This document shows, in pieces, positions 44,599 to 52,989 of a stretch of 64,000 nt of DNA. A model generated the notes under the pieces. That model ran no database searches. It saw only the letters and a list, made by a program, of their open reading frames with translations, and was not told where the DNA came from. This DNA comes from JAIQFF01 sp963725615 (GTDB lineage: Bacteria; Acidobacteriota; Terriglobia; Terriglobales; Acidobacteriaceae), in NCBI GenBank assembly GCA_963725615.1, contig CAVRZO010000030.1:23254-87253 (forward strand). The letters run 5' to 3'. Each line of letters opens with the position of its first letter. Position 1 is the stretch's first letter. The translations under genes and the position numbers were made by a program.

Positions 44599-46374
44599 AT
44601 GAAGCCAGCCTCGGCGCTCCTGGAATCCACGTCCGAATCAGGGTTAGAAGCCAGGTCCGCACCGGTATTTCTGGTGAGTCTCGAGCCCCGGCATAGGGTC
44701 TTCTTTCGCAACCTTGCTGATCTGTTTCGCCCCCGTCCGCGAACCCCTTTTCGGCTGTCCTCCCGGCCCGGGTCTTTCTGGCCGGATGTTTTCGTCCCCT
44801 CTCGTCTCCCCTGGAAACGGTTTGCGCAGTCTGCGGTGTGTCACGTCGCAGTGATCGTGGCATTGTGGGGATCGGCGCGGTTCTGGCCGCAACCACCCCA
44901 GGTGCTGGATCGTCCGGTTTTCAGTCGCGCCGACGTGATCTACTACGCTCCGTCAGAGTACCTGCCGCCGCTCGATACCGGTGGCCCGCGCAAGCCGCTG
45001 CCGCGCAAGGGCGAGCCGGAACACGCGGCGCAGCCCATCATTTCGGTGCCAGCCGAGGCCGACAATCAAACCCAGACCATCGTTACTCCCTCCGACATCA
45101 AGATTAATCACGATGTGGCTGTGCCGAATATCGTGGCCTGGTCGCAGAAGGCGCAACCCGCAGTGCCGCTGGCGTCGACTGCAAACGCCGCCAATTTGAG
45201 GCTGCCCGCGCTTCCTGTGACCGCGGTCGCGCCCGCTCCGGAAACCATGCCGGCCAATGGCCAACGGGCGGCGACGCTTTCGCAGAGTGTCGTAGCGCCC
45301 GCTCCGGAACTGAACACTGAATCTTCGCGGACTCTGCGGGGACCGCAGGCCGCGATCGTCCAACCTCCGCCCAGCGTGGATGCCGCTTCGCAGCGCAGTT
45401 TGGGAGATATCAACATCGGGCACTCCGCGGTGGTTGCGCCTGCGCCGGAGTTGCCCGTGGCCGAGCAATACGCAGCAGCCGGCAGGTCGCCGGCGACGCT
45501 CGGAGGCGGCGCAGATTCGGCAGCGGTCGCGCCGCCACCTTCGATTCCAGGCAATGCCGGTTCGAATGCCAGTGGCAGGATCATCTCGCTGGGCATTCAC
45601 CCAGCCGCCATAAGCCCTGCGGAGATGCCGGCCGGAAATCGTCGTGGAACTTTTGCCGCAACTCCTGCGGGAAAGACAGGTGCTCCCGGTACTCCTGACA
45701 TTGCCGCAAGCGCCAACCACGACAGCGGTTCCGGGGCCGGCAAGAATAGCGAGGGCATCCCTTCCGGACTGACTGTTGGCGCAGGTCCCGCGGATCAATA
45801 CCCCTCGCCGTTGGCGGGCAAGGGAAACGGAAGTGGCAGCGGCACAACGCCGGGCCTTGGTTCCGACAACTCCCGCCTGATCGCGGATGCGACGCCGCCG
45901 CGGGTCTCGGCGACTCCGCCTCGCGCACTTTCTGAGGTTTCCAGGGATCGCGCCACCGACGTGGATCGATGGATCTTCGGCGACAAGAAATTTTATGCCA
46001 TGACCCTGAACATGCCGAACCTGAATTCTGCGGGGGGAAGCTGGGTCATTCGCTTTGCCGAACTGAATCCCAATGAAGCGAAGGGCGATCTCACGGCTCC
46101 GGAAGCTACGCAGAAAGTGGATCCGGCCTATCCGTTGGAGTTGATGCGCCGCAATGTGCAGGGCACCGTCACGCTCTATGCCGTGATTCGAAATGATGGC
46201 TCGGTAAGCAATGTACGGGTGCTGCGCGGCATAGACGACCAACTCGATCAATATGCGCGCGCCGCCCTGGCCCGCTGGCACTTTCGGCCTGCCACCAAGA
46301 ACGGCGCGGCGGTGGATCTGGAGGCTGTGGTGATGATTCCGTTCAAGCCGGTGCGGTTGAAGTCCAGCTTCTAA
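44599..46374 (+). CDS. TonB-family energy-transducing protein with very long linker
   Basis: A 591-residue protein. A cytoplasmic N-terminus rich in Arg and Pro precedes one membrane segment (SAVCHVAVIVALWGSARFW, near residues 78-96). A 370-residue periplasmic linker rich in Pro, Ala and Gly follows, with repeated VAPAPE/VAPPPS units. The C-terminal 90 residues are a TonB domain (VDPAYPLELMRRNVQGTVTLYAVIRNDGSV and ARAALARWHFRPA). TonB proteins carry proton-motive energy to outer-membrane receptors. No exbB/exbD or receptor gene is adjacent. Confidence 0.87.
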   Translation: MKPASALLESTSESGLEARSAPVFLVSLEPRHRVFFRNLADLFRPRPRTPFRLSSRPGSFWPDVFVPSRLPWKRFAQSAVCHVAVIVALWGSARFWPQPPQVLDRPVFSRADVIYYAPSEYLPPLDTGGPRKPLPRKGEPEHAAQPIISVPAEADNQTQTIVTPSDIKINHDVAVPNIVAWSQKAQPAVPLASTANAANLRLPALPVTAVAPAPETMPANGQRAATLSQSVVAPAPELNTESSRTLRGPQAAIVQPPPSVDAASQRSLGDINIGHSAVVAPAPELPVAEQYAAAGRSPATLGGGADSAAVAPPPSIPGNAGSNASGRIISLGIHPAAISPAEMPAGNRRGTFAATPAGKTGAPGTPDIAASANHDSGSGAGKNSEGIPSGLTVGAGPADQYPSPLAGKGNGSGSGTTPGLGSDNSRLIADATPPRVSATPPRALSEVSRDRATDVDRWIFGDKKFYAMTLNMPNLNSAGGSWVIRFAELNPNEAKGDLTAPEATQKVDPAYPLELMRRNVQGTVTLYAVIRNDGSVSNVRVLRGIDDQLDQYARAALARWHFRPATKNGAAVDLEAVVMIPFKPVRLKSSF

Positions 46375-46407
46375 ATCCGTTGGCTCGGTGCCTCTCACTG
46401 AAAAGAC

Positions 46408-46437
46408 AAAGCACTCCGAAGACCTCCAGAGTGCTTT
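46408..46437. terminator. Two-way terminator hairpin between convergent genes
   Basis: AAAGCACTC (46408-46416) pairs perfectly with GAGTGCTTT (46429-46437) around a 12-base loop. The A/T ends give a short T-run on both strands. It lies between the TonB-family gene and the convergent small YXWXGX gene. Confidence 0.65.
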
Positions 46438-46459
46438 CGCTGGTCATTCTTCCCAAAAC

Positions 46460-46771
46460 CTAGTGATGGTCGTCGTGGTCCCAATGTCCTTCGTGCAACT
46501 GCCAGCCTTGCCTTTGGTGGTCGTAGTGCGGGTGGTTCCAGTGTGCGCCCTCGTAAGGCGGCTGGTTCCAGCGTCCTGCGACCCATCTGTAGTGACGCCC
46601 GTTGGGCTGCCAGTAGCCGTCCACCCAGGCATAACCCGGGCCGGGAGCGTTGCCACGCCTCTCATAACGGAGAGGAGGCGGCGCGCTTCCGATATAGAGG
46701 GAAACTTGCGCGAAGGCGGGGACCGTGAACGCAACCGCCAAGAACAATCCGCAGAACCACTTCATTTTCAT
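46460..46771 (-). CDS. Exported YXWXGX-repeat protein
   Basis: A 103-residue exported protein with signal MKMKWFCGLFLAVAFTVPAFA. The mature part has the YAWVDGYWQPNGRHYRWVAGRWNQPP pattern, a YXWXGXW-type repeat. It then has a His/Asp-rich tail (HWNHPHYDHQ..HWDHDDHH) that could bind metal ions. Such small proteins are common in Acidobacteriota and Proteobacteria; function is unknown. It is flanked downstream by a two-way hairpin terminator. Confidence 0.8.
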   Translation of the reverse strand: MKMKWFCGLFLAVAFTVPAFAQVSLYIGSAPPPLRYERRGNAPGPGYAWVDGYWQPNGRHYRWVAGRWNQPPYEGAHWNHPHYDHQRQGWQLHEGHWDHDDHH

Positions 46772-46841
46772 GTTTGTCTCCTTGAGAGCTTCGAGTGCTC
46801 CTAAACGCTAGATGCAAATTGGTGCGACGAGCCCTTTGGGC

Positions 46842-47015
46842 CTATGGCGCCGAATCTTTCTGGCGCGTGGCTTTCACTCCCGTCAGCACTCCCACCCCGA
46901 CCAACACAATTCCTCCAACGACAATCCAGTGCCCGGGCACATGCGCTAGGACCGCGCCATAGACCAGCCCGACGGTCAGGATGACAAAGCCGGTGATGTA
47001 GATGGCGAATGACAC
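46842..47015 (-). CDS. Small two-helix membrane protein, 57 residues
   Basis: A short frame from GTG at 47015 to TAG at 46842-46844 encodes MSFAIYITGFVILTVGLVYG and then AVLAHVPGHWIVVGGIVLVG, ending in a charged tail (VKATRQKDSAP). Two strongly hydrophobic helices separated by an HVPGHW turn and a positive C-terminal tail are typical of small acidobacterial membrane proteins. AGGGTAA lies just before the GTG. The overlapping longer frame (46801-47049) is Arg/Ser-rich and rejected. Function is unknown. Confidence 0.62.
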   Translation of the reverse strand: MSFAIYITGFVILTVGLVYGAVLAHVPGHWIVVGGIVLVGVGVLTGVKATRQKDSAP

Positions 47016-47110
47016 TTACCCTAGCTATCGGCGCAATCGCCGACTTCATTAGCCATAATTTGCAGGAATTTGCACGGCATTAATCGGGCGGGAATCCAGA
47101 AGGCCGGGTA

Positions 47111-49342
47111 CTAGGAACTGCCTTTCGCTGCTTTCCCTTCCAGCATGGCGTAGATCGCGGGGTTCGAACATACCTCGTAGTAACGGTGCTCAGTCCAGTG
47201 CTCCAGGGAAAATTTGTGCGGATCAATTTGAGGAGTCCGGCTGGAGCGGACCAGGATCTTCTTGAAAATCTCGTTGCCGACCGGCACTAGTCCGCTTTGC
47301 AGCTGGAATTCTTCGCTGCCCCACAATTTGGGGAGATCCAGATGGCAGGGCTCGAGAGAGATTTCCTGCTGCAGCCTTAGGTAGGCGGCCTCGCTGAGGC
47401 GAATCCCGTTCAGATTGTATTTCAGGATGAAATCTTCCGGGCTCTCTCCGCCGGCGGCGTCTTTCACGGTCTGAAAGGCATAGACGTTGAACGGTCCCTC
47501 GACCCCGGCAATCGCCTTGCGCACACGTTTGTTGCAGGACGACAACCTGTCGCTCTCATTCAGGGCGTCGGAAATCATGATCTGCTGGTCGCCGTCCATC
47601 AGGTACATGGGCGCCGCATCCTGGAATGAAATTCCGGTTCCCAGCTCCAACGCTGGCAGACGGGCCCGCTCCAGCAGATGATTGTAGCCACGCACAATGT
47701 CGATAATCTCGCGCGCCAGCACGCAAGCCCGGCTCACCGCCAGCGGCGGCTCGCCTTCGTGTTCCAGCAACGCGACAATGATGGCGTCGCCTTCGACAAA
47801 CACTTTGCGGGCGCCATACTTGGCCAGCAATTTGTTGACGGGATCGTAAAAATTCAGACTGAAATAAGACGCCGGGTTCATGCCCTGCTCCAGCAGCGAC
47901 CGCGTCAGGCGGGAGGAGTCCCGGATATCGGCTTTCAGAATCACATGGCGCAGGACTTTGTCTTCGGACGGCTTCTGCTCCTCGGGCAACAGGAACTCAT
48001 ACAGCGTGCCATTCATGGCCGAGAGCTCGCGAATCTTCCAGTTGCCGATCAGGTTTCCGCTGTCCATGGTGGAGTTCAGCGCTTCCAGACGCCGCAGATC
48101 GCGGTGATAGCGCAGAAAGTCACGCAGAAAGCGCGCCGCCATCTTGGCCCGCTCGGCTCCGCGACAGGCTGCGACCCGCACCATCGCGGCGTACAAGCTC
48201 TGAGCCGAGAGTTTGCTGTGTTCCTCGATCAGCTTCTCAACCCGGTCGCGTTCTTCCCGCGAGATCAGGCCATTCTTCAATTGCTGAGCGTTGATGCGCG
48301 GCGAGTATTCCGCCAGCAAAGGCACGACCTCGTAAGAGGCGATTACGTGGTCCATGAGCTTTTCGCGCTCCAGCAACTCGACCCAGGCGTGCAATCGCGC
48401 CTTCTGGCTCCGTCCTTCGTGAGTGGTTTCGTCAGGCTGGCCCGCGCCCACGAGTTCATGAGCGTTTTCCGGGACGTTCAGCCAGCCATCAATCACCGCT
48501 TCATCCTCGGACTTTGAACCCAGATGCAGCGAAAGCAGGAATTCACGGGTGATCCGCCGCACATTAGAGAACCGGTCGGGATCGCGATCAAAGTTGCCCA
48601 GCATCACGTAATGCTCGGCGTTGAGGTACGTGTCACATCCGTCTTCGGTAAAGACCAGCGGGTTCAGAAAGAGTGTGTATTCGACTTCGCTGTGGTTGCC
48701 GAACAGCGAGCGGCGCATGCGGGCCAGTGTTTCCTTTTCAATCTCGCGCAAAATGCGAAACAGTTCCTGCCCGGTCTTGCGCAGGATAATTTTCTTGGCC
48801 ACCTGAAAGCTGGCCACGCGCTCGCGATACTCCAATGCCTTCTGCTGGCGCACCCCTTCGTAGCCCTTGAGCATCATGCGGCCACGTTCCAGCACCTGCG
48901 CGAATTGCGAGTTCAACTCGACGCGCAGAAATTTGACGATGGCCGCCCGCGCGAGCACGTCGACCGAAAGATTCTCGGCAGCCTTGGCGCGATTCAGCGC
49001 CGACACATGCAGCCCTGCGAGGAGCGGCTTGAGTTCGGACCCCACGGCCTTGGCAGGTTGCGCTTTCGCGGCTGGAGTTCCTCCTATGAAGTGGTTGCCG
49101 CTCAGCCGCTCGGAATTCTCCGCCGCCAACAGGCCTTCCATGTCGCCGTGGCGCATGATGAGGCGCGCGATCTGCAACCGCGCCTGCTCCACAAATCTGG
49201 GGCTGAGATGTACATCATGCCGCAGGTTATCAACGCCCAGGTGCAAACCTTCCAGGGTGAGCTTGGGCGTGTAACTTCCGAGCTGGGGAGGCAGCGGCTC
49301 TTCTGCGGATCGTCCGAGTCTGAAGATGGGTATTCGCGGCAT
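47111..49342 (-). CDS. Large protein with class III nucleotide-cyclase-like domain
   Basis: A 743-residue soluble protein. Residues 1-460 are mostly helical and unlike any family I recognise. Residues about 465-615 resemble a class III cyclase: HVILKADIRDSS (Asp472), then KVFVEGDAIIVAL (Asp519), LELGTGISFQDAAP near 566 and SDALNESDRLSSC near 591. The two Asp positions match the metal ligands. Substrate-specifying residues cannot be assigned with confidence. The last 110 residues are an extra domain. It could make or sense a cyclic nucleotide or be an inactive relative. Confidence 0.7.
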   Translation of the reverse strand: MPRIPIFRLGRSAEEPLPPQLGSYTPKLTLEGLHLGVDNLRHDVHLSPRFVEQARLQIARLIMRHGDMEGLLAAENSERLSGNHFIGGTPAAKAQPAKAVGSELKPLLAGLHVSALNRAKAAENLSVDVLARAAIVKFLRVELNSQFAQVLERGRMMLKGYEGVRQQKALEYRERVASFQVAKKIILRKTGQELFRILREIEKETLARMRRSLFGNHSEVEYTLFLNPLVFTEDGCDTYLNAEHYVMLGNFDRDPDRFSNVRRITREFLLSLHLGSKSEDEAVIDGWLNVPENAHELVGAGQPDETTHEGRSQKARLHAWVELLEREKLMDHVIASYEVVPLLAEYSPRINAQQLKNGLISREERDRVEKLIEEHSKLSAQSLYAAMVRVAACRGAERAKMAARFLRDFLRYHRDLRRLEALNSTMDSGNLIGNWKIRELSAMNGTLYEFLLPEEQKPSEDKVLRHVILKADIRDSSRLTRSLLEQGMNPASYFSLNFYDPVNKLLAKYGARKVFVEGDAIIVALLEHEGEPPLAVSRACVLAREIIDIVRGYNHLLERARLPALELGTGISFQDAAPMYLMDGDQQIMISDALNESDRLSSCNKRVRKAIAGVEGPFNVYAFQTVKDAAGGESPEDFILKYNLNGIRLSEAAYLRLQQEISLEPCHLDLPKLWGSEEFQLQSGLVPVGNEIFKKILVRSSRTPQIDPHKFSLEHWTEHRYYEVCSNPAIYAMLEGKAAKGSS

Positions 49343-49583
49343 CGTCGGCAGTCTGGTCTCTGTTCGTTACGGATTGCGCAGTGGATCGATCAGGCGGGCG
49401 CGGATTGGTGGGAAACTGCTTCGTCACCGCTCCCGCGAGAGCGCGCACGCGCGTGCACTCGCATGCAACTTCCACTCCCTGCAAACTGCTGATTTTCCTA
49501 CCTGTACCGAGCGTAGCATGCGTGCGGGGCGCGGCCAACGTTACCCAAGTTACGTCTTCGGATGGACCTAATCGGGCGCTTGT

Positions 49584-50474
49584 CTATTGGGGTTTGGTAT
49601 CCAAGGGATGCGCGGCCTTCTCGAAAAATTCGTTCTGCAGCTTGAGGCTTTCCTGGTCGGCCTTGACCGCGCGCGTGGCCTTTACGATTCCGTCAATCCA
49701 GGCATCCATCTTGAACTGGCCAAATTCGCGAGTGGCCAGCGAACCGTCGCCGGAGTAGTGATTGGGAAAGCGGGCGTACCACCAGATTCCGGTGTAGAGG
49801 TTCTCCGGCAGCTTTTGCCGGCCGAGATCGCCTCCGGACTCGCTCTTCGCCCGATCCTGATGCACCAGCTCGGGATGCGCGATCAGCATCGCTGAGGTTT
49901 CAGCTTCACCCGCGTGCCAGTCGGGACCAGTACTCTTCGCCTTCGGTCCACCCGGCGGAGTCTCAACCCCTGCCAGCACGTACACCACGTAATCGTGGGG
50001 CTTTTCCAGCTGGCTCTGGGCGAAAAACGGGAGCAGGTGTTCGTTTCCGCCGTGACCATTCACGATGATGACCTTCTTGCAGCCGTTGCGGGCCATCTCG
50101 TCGGTGGTTTCCTGCAGCAGCTGTAACTGGAGTTGCCGGCTGTAAGCGACGGTGCCGGGCTCGTGCCGGGCTTCAAAGATCTGGCCAAAGTAATACTCGG
50201 GAAAGACCACAGCGTATTCCTGTTCGGCCGCGTGCAATGCGGCGTAACGCACATCGAGGAGATCGGTTCCCAGCGGCAGGTGGGGACCGTGTTTTTCCAG
50301 AATGCCGAAAGGCAACAGGCAGGTGCCCTGCGACTGATGAATGGCAGAGCGGAAGTCGTCGGCTGTGAGTTCTTCCCAGCGCACCGACAATCTGGCCTGC
50401 GACCAGGACACCTGGGCGCAGAAAACCAGCAAACCAAGCCCGATCATGAAGTTGTGACTCAGAGCCTTGCACAT
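49584..50474 (-). CDS. Exported creatininase-family amidohydrolase
   Basis: A 296-residue protein with signal peptide (FMIGLGLLVFCAQVSWSQA). The creatininase fold shows LLPFGILEKHGPHLPLGTDLLDV near residues 55-77, with metal-binding Glu/His/Asp, and VIIVNGHGGNEHLLPF near 135-150. A later DWHAGEAETSAML supplies the remaining ligands. Family members hydrolyse creatinine or cyclic amides (for example MftE-like peptide processing). Export is unusual for the family. The start ATG at 50474 is set by GGGAGAA seven bases upstream; the longer frame lacks support. Confidence 0.82.
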   Translation of the reverse strand: MCKALSHNFMIGLGLLVFCAQVSWSQARLSVRWEELTADDFRSAIHQSQGTCLLPFGILEKHGPHLPLGTDLLDVRYAALHAAEQEYAVVFPEYYFGQIFEARHEPGTVAYSRQLQLQLLQETTDEMARNGCKKVIIVNGHGGNEHLLPFFAQSQLEKPHDYVVYVLAGVETPPGGPKAKSTGPDWHAGEAETSAMLIAHPELVHQDRAKSESGGDLGRQKLPENLYTGIWWYARFPNHYSGDGSLATREFGQFKMDAWIDGIVKATRAVKADQESLKLQNEFFEKAAHPLDTKPQ

Positions 50475-50572
50475 GGAGATTCTCCCGAGGCTGCGCATTT
50501 TAGCATTGCCCAGGGTCACGTGACTTCGGTCACCGTGCGTCGGCACGGAGGGCAAGGTATGATGCCTCGACC

Positions 50573-51514
50573 GTGACCCCAATGAAGAAACTAAAATTCC
50601 TGGTTTCGCTGACCACCAACGACAACGATTATCAGATCGAGCAAGCCGCGGCAGCGGACGAAGCGGCGCGGCGGCTGGGCGTGGATGTCCAGATTATCTA
50701 CGCCGAAAACGATTCGATCACCCAGAGTCAGCAGATCTTGAGCGTCATTCAGTCGCGGTCCGACGCGCATCCGGACGGAATCATCTTTGAACCCGTGGGC
50801 GGAACCGCTCTGCCGCAGGTGGCCCGGGCGGCAGTCGGTGCCGGAATCAGCTGGGTGGTGCTGAACCGGAGTGTCGACTACATCGCGGAGATCCGCAAGA
50901 GCCATCGCGTCCCGATTTTTGGCGTCAGCTCCGACCACGAAGAAATCGGCCGTATCCAGGGACATCAGTTTGGCGCGTTTCTGCCCAAGGGTGGAACGGT
51001 GCTGCACATTCAGGGTCCATCCGAGAGCCTGGCGGCCAAACAACGCACGACGGGCATGTACGAGACCAAGCCGGCTGATGTGCAGGTGAAAGTGATGCGG
51101 GCACAGTGGACCGAGATCAGCTCCTACCGGGCGGTAAGCTCCTGGCTGCGGCTGTCCACCTCGCACCAGACTCGCATTGACCTGATCGCGGCCCAGGATG
51201 ACGGCATGGCTCTGGGCGCGCGAAAGGCTTTCCAGGAGCTACCTAACAGCGCCGCCCGGCAACGCTGGCTGAGCCTGCCTTTTATCGGATGCGACGGCCT
51301 GCCTAAGACGGGTCAGGCCTGGGTCAAGCGCGGATTGCTGGCCGCGACCATCTTCGCCGGGCCAAACACTGGCGAGGCAATGGAGATGCTGGTGAAAGCC
51401 CTTCAGTCTGGAACGATGCCGCCGGAAAATACTCTCACCACGCCAGTCTCCATTCCGGCGATTGATGTGCTGGCAGCGAGCCAAGCCGAGAAATCGCGCC
51501 TGCTGTCGGTGTAG
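50573..51514 (+). CDS. Periplasmic-binding-protein-fold protein without export signal
   Basis: A 313-residue protein with the sugar-binding/LacI-type fold (RbsB-like). It has FLVSLTTNDNDYQIEQAAAADEAARRLG, DGIIFEPVGGTALPQVARAA, VSSDHEEIGRIQGHQFG and LIAAQDDGMALGARKAF at the expected spacing. There is neither a signal peptide nor an N-terminal HTH, so it is not an obvious ABC binding protein or repressor. A cytoplasmic ligand sensor is one possibility. No ABC permease or ATPase is adjacent. The TAG stop is part of a GTGTAGGGCGG repeat. Confidence 0.78.
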   Translation: MTPMKKLKFLVSLTTNDNDYQIEQAAAADEAARRLGVDVQIIYAENDSITQSQQILSVIQSRSDAHPDGIIFEPVGGTALPQVARAAVGAGISWVVLNRSVDYIAEIRKSHRVPIFGVSSDHEEIGRIQGHQFGAFLPKGGTVLHIQGPSESLAAKQRTTGMYETKPADVQVKVMRAQWTEISSYRAVSSWLRLSTSHQTRIDLIAAQDDGMALGARKAFQELPNSAARQRWLSLPFIGCDGLPKTGQAWVKRGLLAATIFAGPNTGEAMEMLVKALQSGTMPPENTLTTPVSIPAIDVLAASQAEKSRLLSV

Positions 51515-51666
51515 GGCGGGCGCCCTCGCCCGCCGCTTTTGATCTAAGCGTCGTGAGCACCAAGTTTTGGGCTTATTCTTATCGGCTTACCCAGCCACAC
51601 TTCACTGCAGATTTCTCATACTTAGCTCAAGAATGAAAGGCGGCGGGCGAGGGCGCGCCCCTACAC
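51509..51666. repeat. GTGTAGGGCGGGCGCC-family inverted repeat, copy 3
   Basis: Left arm GTGTAGGGCGGGCGCCCTCG and right arm CGGGCGAGGGCGCGCCCCTACAC enclose about 95 bases. The first bases (GTG TAG) are the last sense codon and stop of the preceding gene. It is followed by the cupin gene. Confidence 0.85.
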
Positions 51667-51711
51667 GAGATTCTTGATAAATTGGAAGTCATCTTTTCCT
51701 AAGGAGAAGCA

Positions 51712-52074
51712 ATGCCCACTCTGGTCGCTCAGCCCACGCGCATCCGCGCCGCGGGCACCAAGCCCAAACTGATTGACGAATTCATCGGCCGAGTCAACAC
51801 CAAGACCTCCGGCGTAAGCGTTGCCCACATGCGCAGCCCACAGGGTTGGGAAGAGCCCGGACAGACACCGGAGTTCGACGAATTCACCATCGTGCTGAAA
51901 GGTACTCTGCGGGTTAAGCACAAGACCGGAGAACTGGACGTCGTCGCCGGTCAGGCAATCATCGCCCACCGCGGCGAATGGATCCAATATTCCACGCCCG
52001 CCGATGGCGGCGCCGAATACATCGCCGTCTGCCTGCCCGCATTCAACATGGAGACCGTCCACCGCGACAGTTAA
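51712..52074 (+). CDS. Cupin-domain protein
   Basis: A 120-residue single-domain cupin. GWEEPGQTPEFDEFTIVLKGTLRV resembles cupin motif 1, with Glu and Glu/Asp in place of most His ligands. VVAGQAIIAHRGEWIQYSTP resembles motif 2, with one His. The metal site is therefore atypical and function cannot be assigned; small-molecule binding or ethanolamine/auxin-like cupin roles are possible. AAGGAGAAGC precedes ATG 51712, a strong ribosome site. It is a single gene between two repeat elements. Confidence 0.78.
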   Translation: MPTLVAQPTRIRAAGTKPKLIDEFIGRVNTKTSGVSVAHMRSPQGWEEPGQTPEFDEFTIVLKGTLRVKHKTGELDVVAGQAIIAHRGEWIQYSTPADGGAEYIAVCLPAFNMETVHRDS

Positions 52075-52079
52075 TAATC

Positions 52080-52143
52080 TGTCATCCTGAGCGCAGCATG
52101 CACTTCGCAACGCGAAGTGCATGCGGAGTCGAAGGACCCCTAT
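52080..52143. repeat. TGTCATCCTGAGCG hairpin element, copy 2
   Basis: Same start (TGTCATCCTGAGCG) and end (GCGGAGTCGAAGGA) as the copy at 17755. The perfect 13-base hairpin here is GCATGCACTTCGC (52096-52108) with its complement at 52112-52124, loop AAC. The outer half of the stem differs from copy 1 on both arms in a paired manner. Confidence 0.85.
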
Positions 52144-52174
52144 AAGCTCCCGGGCACCCAGAACCCGTGGTATT

Positions 52175-52750
52175 TCATCTTGATTGCCATTCGCCGTAGC
52201 GCCGGGCCGCAGCATTCTCCAGCAACGCCTTCACCTGCTCAAATCCGACCTGCTTGGCATTCTCGCCAGAGACCGACATATTTAAGTAGCCGCCCTCGAC
52301 CAGAAAACACGATGTCGTAAGCAGAGGCCTAGCCAGAGCTTTGCCGTCGAATCCCTTCGTCATCTTGAGGTTCATGCACCCAACTTTTCCAAAGTCTCTG
52401 GTTTTGGCCCGGGCTGATTGCCTGGCTGCGCCTAACATCATGCGTGCCCCTACGAGCCCCTGCTGGATCGAAGTCGGCAAGCCCGCGGTACCCGGCACGG
52501 CGCTCTGCAACTTGATCGCGAGTCCGCCGATATTCACGGTGCAAACGGAAGAGTCTCCATCGAAGCCGTGCGGGTTGGTCACCTTGCCGCCGTAAGCCGC
52601 TTCAAGTTCGGATATCGGCATGAGCTGACACGCCTTCGCGTCTGCGCCGGAAGTTGGGGATGATTGCGCGGTCAGCAGACACGGTCCAGCGACAACGACA
52701 ACAATCGCCGCGAGAATCGCCGTTAGTACCGTCTTTCGCAGTCGCGTCAT
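52175..52750 (-). CDS. Exported protein of unknown function
   Basis: A 191-residue protein with signal peptide (LTAILAAIVVVVAGPCLLTAQ). The mature part has CQLMPISELEAAYGGKVTNPHG and SSVCTVNIGGLAIKLQ, then GCMNLKMTKGF and TTSCFLVEGGYLNMSVSG. The four cysteines could make two disulfides. The layout resembles DUF3558-like small lipoproteins, but the match is loose. The start ATG at 52750 is chosen for the signal; the upstream frame is Arg-rich. It is divergent from the transglutaminase-like gene. Confidence 0.7.
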   Translation of the reverse strand: MTRLRKTVLTAILAAIVVVVAGPCLLTAQSSPTSGADAKACQLMPISELEAAYGGKVTNPHGFDGDSSVCTVNIGGLAIKLQSAVPGTAGLPTSIQQGLVGARMMLGAARQSARAKTRDFGKVGCMNLKMTKGFDGKALARPLLTTSCFLVEGGYLNMSVSGENAKQVGFEQVKALLENAAARRYGEWQSR

Positions 52751-52989
52751 GGTGAGTGATCTCGTGCGGGTCAACTTCCCTGCTTTGCGGAAGTATATTC
52801 GCGTGTCGCCGTCCGGAGCGGCGCAACTGCGGGCGGGACGCCCCCAGGACAGCCGGCGGGACGCCGACGCTACCAAATGCTAGCTCTGATTGGGATTTTC
52901 AATCGAGAGTTAAGCGGTCGATGGGTCATAATGCTGGCCAACAGGCCTCGCCATAGCTGCTGTCTTGGCGAGATGAGAGATCTCCACCC

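Noticed and set aside
44953..46398. 481-codon minus-strand frame opposite the TonB-family gene
   Set aside because: Arg-rich shadow produced by the Pro/Ala/Gly-rich linker; no start context or recognisable domain.
46801..47049. 82-codon minus-strand frame overlapping the small membrane protein
   Set aside because: Its peptide is Arg/Ser/His-rich without pattern, whereas the overlapping frame gives two clean membrane helices.
48524..49492. 322-codon plus-strand frame opposite the cyclase-like protein gene
   Set aside because: Composition and lack of motifs mark it as a shadow of the 743-residue gene.
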